From positions 1-16,861 of the forward strand of contig CAZEFR010000046.1 in assembly GCA_964511555.1 (NCBI GenBank): DNA of 16,861 nucleotides, given 5' to 3'. This stretch comes from CAIZGX01 sp964511555 (GTDB taxonomy: Bacteria > Bacteroidota > Bacteroidia > Flavobacteriales_D > Sanyastnellaceae). The position numbers and the translations under genes were made by a program. The notes beneath the pieces are model-generated. The model saw nothing but the letters and a program-made list of their open reading frames with translations, was not told the DNA's origin and did not search any database. Below are positions 13,521-16,861 of this stretch, in pieces. Every line of letters starts with the position of its first letter. The stretch's first letter is position 1.

Positions 13521-15789
13521 GTTTAAACAATTCGAATTGCGAAGGCACATTTCTCGTTGGCCAGAAATTGTTATTCAACTCCACATCTGCGGTTTCCAAT
13601 AAAGGGTCTAATGCAATGTTGGATACTCTCTTTCCGAAACGGAACACCTTGCTAGCAGAGGCTTCAGACATTTTCCAGATCTCAGCTGGTATGCGTTCAA
13701 TCTGCTTGGTTCCATCTTCAAACGTGAATTCGAAAATCAAAGGCATAATCAATCCGCCAACGTTCTCAACTGTCAACTCATAGAAGTAATTCGTTTCGTT
13801 CAAAAGCTTTTGCTCTTCTGGAGTTAAGTTCTTTTTGTACTCTTCGTATTTCTTCTCGTCTTCAGGGGTTACTGCATACGGATTGTCGTCGTTGTATTTA
13901 TCGCGGGTAACAGGGTATTGATCTACGATCGGGATAATTCCTTCTTGCTTATCGCGTGTCAATGAAATGTCTGCAGGTTGTGCATCTGCTTTCGCTTTCA
14001 ATAAAGCCTTTTCAATTTTCGGATCGTGACCGTTGATGGTGAACTCGCGAACACTTTTCAAATTCATGTCGCAATGCTCTGTGGTATAGAACCAACCTCT
14101 CCAGAACCAATCCAAATCAACAGCACTCGCATCTTCCATGCTGCGGAAGAAATCTTCTGGGGTAGGGTGTCTGAACGCCCATCTTCTGCAATACTCTTTG
14201 AATGCATAGTCGAACAACTCTCTTCCCATAATGGTTTCGCGAAGAATGTTCAATCCGGTTGCAGGCTTTCCATAAGCGTTGTTTCCAAATTGATAAATAC
14301 TCTCCGAGTTGGTCATAATTGGTGACATCTTCGTTTTGTCGCCCTTCATGTAATCTACAATATTTCTTGCAGGACCGCGACGGATAGGGAATTCTCGATC
14401 CCATTCTTTTTCGGCCAAGTATTCGCAGAAGGTGTTCAACCCTTCGTCCATCCATGACCACTGACGCTCGTCGCTGTTGATAATCATAGGGAAGAAGTTG
14501 TGTCCCACTTCGTGAATGATAACCGACAACATACCTGTTTTAGTTCCTTCGCTATACGTTCCGTCTGCTTCAGGTCTTCCACCGTTGAAACAAATCATTG
14601 GGTATTCCATGCCAATCCATTTTGCGTGAACGCTAATGGCAACCGGATAAGGATAGTCTATGGTGTGAGCGCTGTATGATTTCAAGGTGTGCGCTACAAC
14701 ACGCGTGCTGTATTGCTCCCAAAGCGGATTGCCCTCTTTCGGATAGAAGCTCATGGCCATTGGCTTCTTTCCGTTGATGTCTACCGACTGCGCATCCCAA
14801 ATGAATTTTCTTGATGTAGCAAAAGCGAAGTCGCGAACGTTTTCAGCTTTGAACACCCATGTCTTCATGGCTTTCTCATGTCCTTTCTCACGCGCAATGG
14901 CTTCGTCTTGTGTACAAATAATAACAGGCTCTGTGCTTGTTTTCGCTTTGTTGTAACGTGAAAGTTGTTCGGCAGTCAAAACATCTTTCGGATTTTGCAA
15001 TACCCCAGAAGCCGCTACAATGTGGTCTGAAGGAACGGTTAAAGCCACTTCGTAATTTCCGAAGTCAAGCGTGAATTCTCCTGATCCTAAAAATTGCTTG
15101 TGCTGCCATCCGCTGTAGTCCATATATGCAACCAAGCGCGGATAGTACTGCGCAATGGTGTACAAGTAGTTTTTATCTGTATCGAAATATTCATAACCGC
15201 TTCTTCCGCCCAAACGCATGCGGTCATTGATGTTGTAGTTCCAGTTTATTTGGAATGAATAGGTTTGTCCAGGCTGAATAGGTTTCGGCAAGTCAATGCG
15301 CATCATCGTTTGATTAACAATGTATGGCAAGTCTTTTCCAGCTGCATCTGCTACTTTATCTAGTTTGAAACCACCGTCGAACCAAGGGTACAAATCAATA
15401 AGGTCGTTGGTTTGCATTTGATCGCTAATCTTCATCTGCTCAATCTTCGCAGTGTTGTTGTCTTTCGCGTAGATGTTCTGATCGAGCTGAATCCATAAGT
15501 AATACAACACATCCGGAGAGTTATTGTGATACGTGATGGTCTCTTCACCATGAATCTTTTGAATGTCGTCGTCTAAACGAATCTTCATTTTATAATCGAC
15601 TTGCTGCTGCCAGTAGTCGGTTCCCGGAGCACCGCTCGCCGTGCGATAGGTATTCGGTGTGGCCATTTCATCTGGACCCAATTGACGAAACTTGTCGTTC
15701 CATGGATTTACTTGTGGCTGAGCAAAAGCGTTGAAGAAGGCAACAGATAAAACGGTTGCAGCAAGAATTTGACGAAGGTTTAATTTCAT
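13510..15789 (-). CDS. Exported M1 family zinc metallopeptidase
   Basis: This is an aminopeptidase-type zinc enzyme, exported and probably periplasmic, cutting residues from the N terminus of peptides. The 759-residue product starts with a signal peptide (hydrophobic 8-21, cleavage after AFAQ at 24). The N-terminal saddle domain runs to about 300 and the catalytic domain to about 570. The zinc site is HEVGH at 426-430 with Glu449 exactly 18 residues later (HEXXH-X18-E), and Tyr507 in AYGKP is at the place of the transition-state tyrosine. The substrate-anchoring motif reads GMEYP at 393-397 where classic members have GAMEN. The C-terminal part, about 580-759, is beta-rich. No type IX sorting domain is seen. 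It lies 30 bases after the aminotransferase gene, so may share its transcript. Substrate preference is unknown. Confidence 0.93.
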   Translation of the reverse strand: MKLNLRQILAATVLSVAFFNAFAQPQVNPWNDKFRQLGPDEMATPNTYRTASGAPGTDYWQQQVDYKMKIRLDDDIQKIHGEETITYHNNSPDVLYYLWIQLDQNIYAKDNNTAKIEQMKISDQMQTNDLIDLYPWFDGGFKLDKVADAAGKDLPYIVNQTMMRIDLPKPIQPGQTYSFQINWNYNINDRMRLGGRSGYEYFDTDKNYLYTIAQYYPRLVAYMDYSGWQHKQFLGSGEFTLDFGNYEVALTVPSDHIVAASGVLQNPKDVLTAEQLSRYNKAKTSTEPVIICTQDEAIAREKGHEKAMKTWVFKAENVRDFAFATSRKFIWDAQSVDINGKKPMAMSFYPKEGNPLWEQYSTRVVAHTLKSYSAHTIDYPYPVAISVHAKWIGMEYPMICFNGGRPEADGTYSEGTKTGMLSVIIHEVGHNFFPMIINSDERQWSWMDEGLNTFCEYLAEKEWDREFPIRRGPARNIVDYMKGDKTKMSPIMTNSESIYQFGNNAYGKPATGLNILRETIMGRELFDYAFKEYCRRWAFRHPTPEDFFRSMEDASAVDLDWFWRGWFYTTEHCDMNLKSVREFTINGHDPKIEKALLKAKADAQPADISLTRDKQEGIIPIVDQYPVTRDKYNDDNPYAVTPEDEKKYEEYKKNLTPEEQKLLNETNYFYELTVENVGGLIMPLIFEFTFEDGTKQIERIPAEIWKMSEASASKVFRFGKRVSNIALDPLLETADVELNNNFWPTRNVPSQFELFKQKR

Positions 15790-15819
15790 AGCGGGGCTAA
15801 AATACGAAAGGAGAGGGGT

Positions 15820-16650
15820 TTATATGGAAAGAAATTCTTCCAAATCTCGCGCAGTTTCTTTGGCTATTTCATGCGAATACGAAATGCCCTGAAACTGCTC
15901 AACGGCTTGAATTCCTCGAGTGGCATTGAGAAGCCAAATCTCTTGCGCAGCTTGAAGGTTGGAAACCTGACAAGCTTTTTCATTCAAAACTTTCCCTTGG
16001 GAATAAAGCATTTCCTTCAATGCGTTCTTTAGGGTGCTGTCTACACATCCGCTGGAAAGCGGAGGAGTGTGGCATTCATTTCCTTCCAACCAAACCAAAG
16101 AACTCCAAGTTCCTTCGGTAATTTCATTTTTTGTATTTGGAAGAAGACATTCGTTCCAATTATTTTCCTTGGCTTCCATGGCCGCGAAAACATAGGGAAG
16201 CGCATTCAACGTTTTCAAATGTGAAAAGGCATGGGCATGCAAAACGGTTTGAGTGGAAAGCCCCACTTCCTTCAACAACGAAAAATAAGAACCGAACGAT
16301 TGTTCGGTGACTTCAATCAAAAAAGCACATTCGTTTTGAAGAGGCGTGTAGCGTCCTTCGCTCGTTCTGAAAAAACTCACGCGAGCAATTCCAGATTGAA
16401 TGTTATTTAATCGGAAGGTTTCAGTAATAAGGTTTTCAATTTCTGAAAATGAAAATGTTGAAGGCTCGAACTTAAAGAATTTGTTTGAGGCGTCTATGCG
16501 ATTGAAGTGATGTTTGAAAAGGGGCATGCGGTTGTTTTCGAAACGAATGGTTTCGAAAAATCCGTCGCCGTAGCGGAAGGCGCGATTGGTTCGAACATCT
16601 AGGTGAAGTTCGGATTCCTCTATGAATTTTCCGTTCGAACAAACCAACAT
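15820..16650 (-). CDS. Class IV PLP-dependent aminotransferase or aminodeoxychorismate lyase
   Basis: This is a fold-type IV pyridoxal-phosphate enzyme. The 276-residue product has the family marks in order: FRYGDGFFETIR at 25-36, a helix and strand region with RVSFFR at 90-95, the PLP lysine Lys146 in SHLKTLN, and ITEGTWSSL at 177-185 with Glu179. SGCVDSTLK follows at 200-208, the usual cofactor phosphate loop region. The KTLN sequence around the lysine is a feature I associate with 4-amino-4-deoxychorismate lyase (PabC, folate pathway), but branched-chain and D-amino acid aminotransferases share much of this pattern, so no gene symbol is given. A PabA/PabB partner is not in the window. Its ATG lies one base after the stop of the upstream HAD gene, so the two are co-translated. 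The M1 peptidase gene follows 30 bases downstream. Confidence 0.85.
   Translation of the reverse strand: MLVCSNGKFIEESELHLDVRTNRAFRYGDGFFETIRFENNRMPLFKHHFNRIDASNKFFKFEPSTFSFSEIENLITETFRLNNIQSGIARVSFFRTSEGRYTPLQNECAFLIEVTEQSFGSYFSLLKEVGLSTQTVLHAHAFSHLKTLNALPYVFAAMEAKENNWNECLLPNTKNEITEGTWSSLVWLEGNECHTPPLSSGCVDSTLKNALKEMLYSQGKVLNEKACQVSNLQAAQEIWLLNATRGIQAVEQFQGISYSHEIAKETARDLEEFLSI
16290..16307. repeat. 18-bp palindromic repeat, copy 2
   Basis: AACCGAACGATTGTTCGG is identical to bases 3170-3187, about 13 kb away. Here one further flanking pair (A16291 with T16308) extends the inverted arms to 7 bp. It lies inside the class IV aminotransferase gene, where it encodes part of TEQSFGS on the minus strand, in another frame than copy 1. 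Confidence 0.6.
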
Positions 16651-16651
16651 C

Positions 16652-16861
16652 TTAAAGTGCTTTTACATATTCCAATAGATCTCCGTTCTGCTTCATCTGA
16701 ATTCCGCGAACGCCGGCTGCATTCGCGCAAAGCACATCGCGATCACGATCTCCGATCATAACGCTCGCGTCTTTATCGAATTTGTATTTCGCACAAGCGC
16801 GTTCCACCCACAAGCCTGCGGGCTTACGTGAGAGCGAGTTGCAGATATCGGGATGGTGAAT
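16652..16861 (-). CDS. HAD-IIIA phosphatase, HisB-N/GmhB-like, C-terminal part only
   Basis: The gene runs off the window end, so only the last 69 residues are seen. They match the C-terminal half of HAD-IIIA phosphatases of the heptose-bisphosphate or histidinol-phosphate type. HHPD is followed by LSRKPAGLW, with the motif III Lys, and then SVMIGDRDRDVLCANAAGVRGI, with the motif IV acidic residues Asp in GDRDRD. In E. coli GmhB and HisB the zinc loop has C-x-C just before RKP; here it reads CNSLSRKP, so the second Cys is absent. The gene ends one base before the aminotransferase ATG, making a two-gene unit. Substrate could be D,D-heptose-1,7-bisphosphate, histidinol phosphate or another sugar phosphate; the N-terminal half with the nucleophile DxDG lies outside the window. 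Confidence 0.8.
   Translation of the reverse strand: MHHPDICNSLSRKPAGLWVERACAKYKFDKDASVMIGDRDRDVLCANAAGVRGIQMKQNGDLLEYVKAL

Noticed and set aside
14117..14461. 114-codon minus-strand frame inside the M1 peptidase gene
   Set aside because: It overlaps the zinc-binding coding region in another frame and shows no protein-like features.
1..16861. Frequent TTCGAA hexamers as a possible regulatory motif
   Set aside because: Many fall in frame as Phe-Glu or similar codon pairs in coding sequence, and the frequency looks like a codon and dinucleotide preference. No positional pattern was found.

Overview
The window looks like a gene-dense chromosomal stretch from a member of the Bacteroidota, probably Flavobacteriales or a close relative. 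The evidence is the gene content: a PorT/SprT-type protein of the type IX secretion system, a Rho factor with a long charged N-terminal insert, GIN-domain and DUF4199-type proteins, and a lipid A deacylase of the form common in this phylum. Shine-Dalgarno sequences are hard to see, and several upstream regions carry TTG-N20-TAnnTTTG-like promoters. There are no insertion sequences, phage genes, tRNAs, rRNAs or CRISPR arrays. No gap between genes exceeds about 200 bases.

Layout. Bases 1-161 hold an array of short hairpins separated by TCAT, then the intrinsic terminator of dnaA. dnaA (162-1592, minus) is divergent from a hotdog-fold thioesterase (1828-2235, plus). A minus-strand envelope operon follows: a DPP IV-type peptidase (4045-6282), a PagL-like lipid A deacylase (2942-4045) and a GIN-domain lipoprotein (2221-2973). 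A TolB-like beta-propeller lipoprotein (6350-7441, plus) is divergent from the peptidase. Next is a tightly overlapping minus-strand operon in the order rho (9015-10763), a four-helix membrane protein (8449-9015), porT (7739-8452) and a DUF2752 protein (7419-7733).

A lower-GC block follows. It holds clpS (12324-12611), a TPR protein (11994-12320) and a GT4 glycosyltransferase (10864-11997), all minus and overlapping or nearly so, with a divergent LytTR response regulator (12731-13489, plus). The window ends with a minus-strand group: a partial HAD phosphatase (16652 onward), a class IV PLP aminotransferase or lyase (15820-16650) and an M1 metallopeptidase (13510-15789).

Functionally the window mixes housekeeping genes (dnaA, rho, clpS) with envelope and periplasmic genes (DPP IV, lipid A deacylase, M1 peptidase, TolB-like and GIN lipoproteins, PorT). 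Nothing here is clearly a new defence or metabolic system. The most unusual signals are the hairpin array near base 1, an 18-bp palindromic repeat found inside two unrelated genes, the DRPERx repeat in Rho, and the placement of porT directly behind rho. Promoter calls, some start codons and the exact substrates of the enzymes are inferences from the sequence alone.
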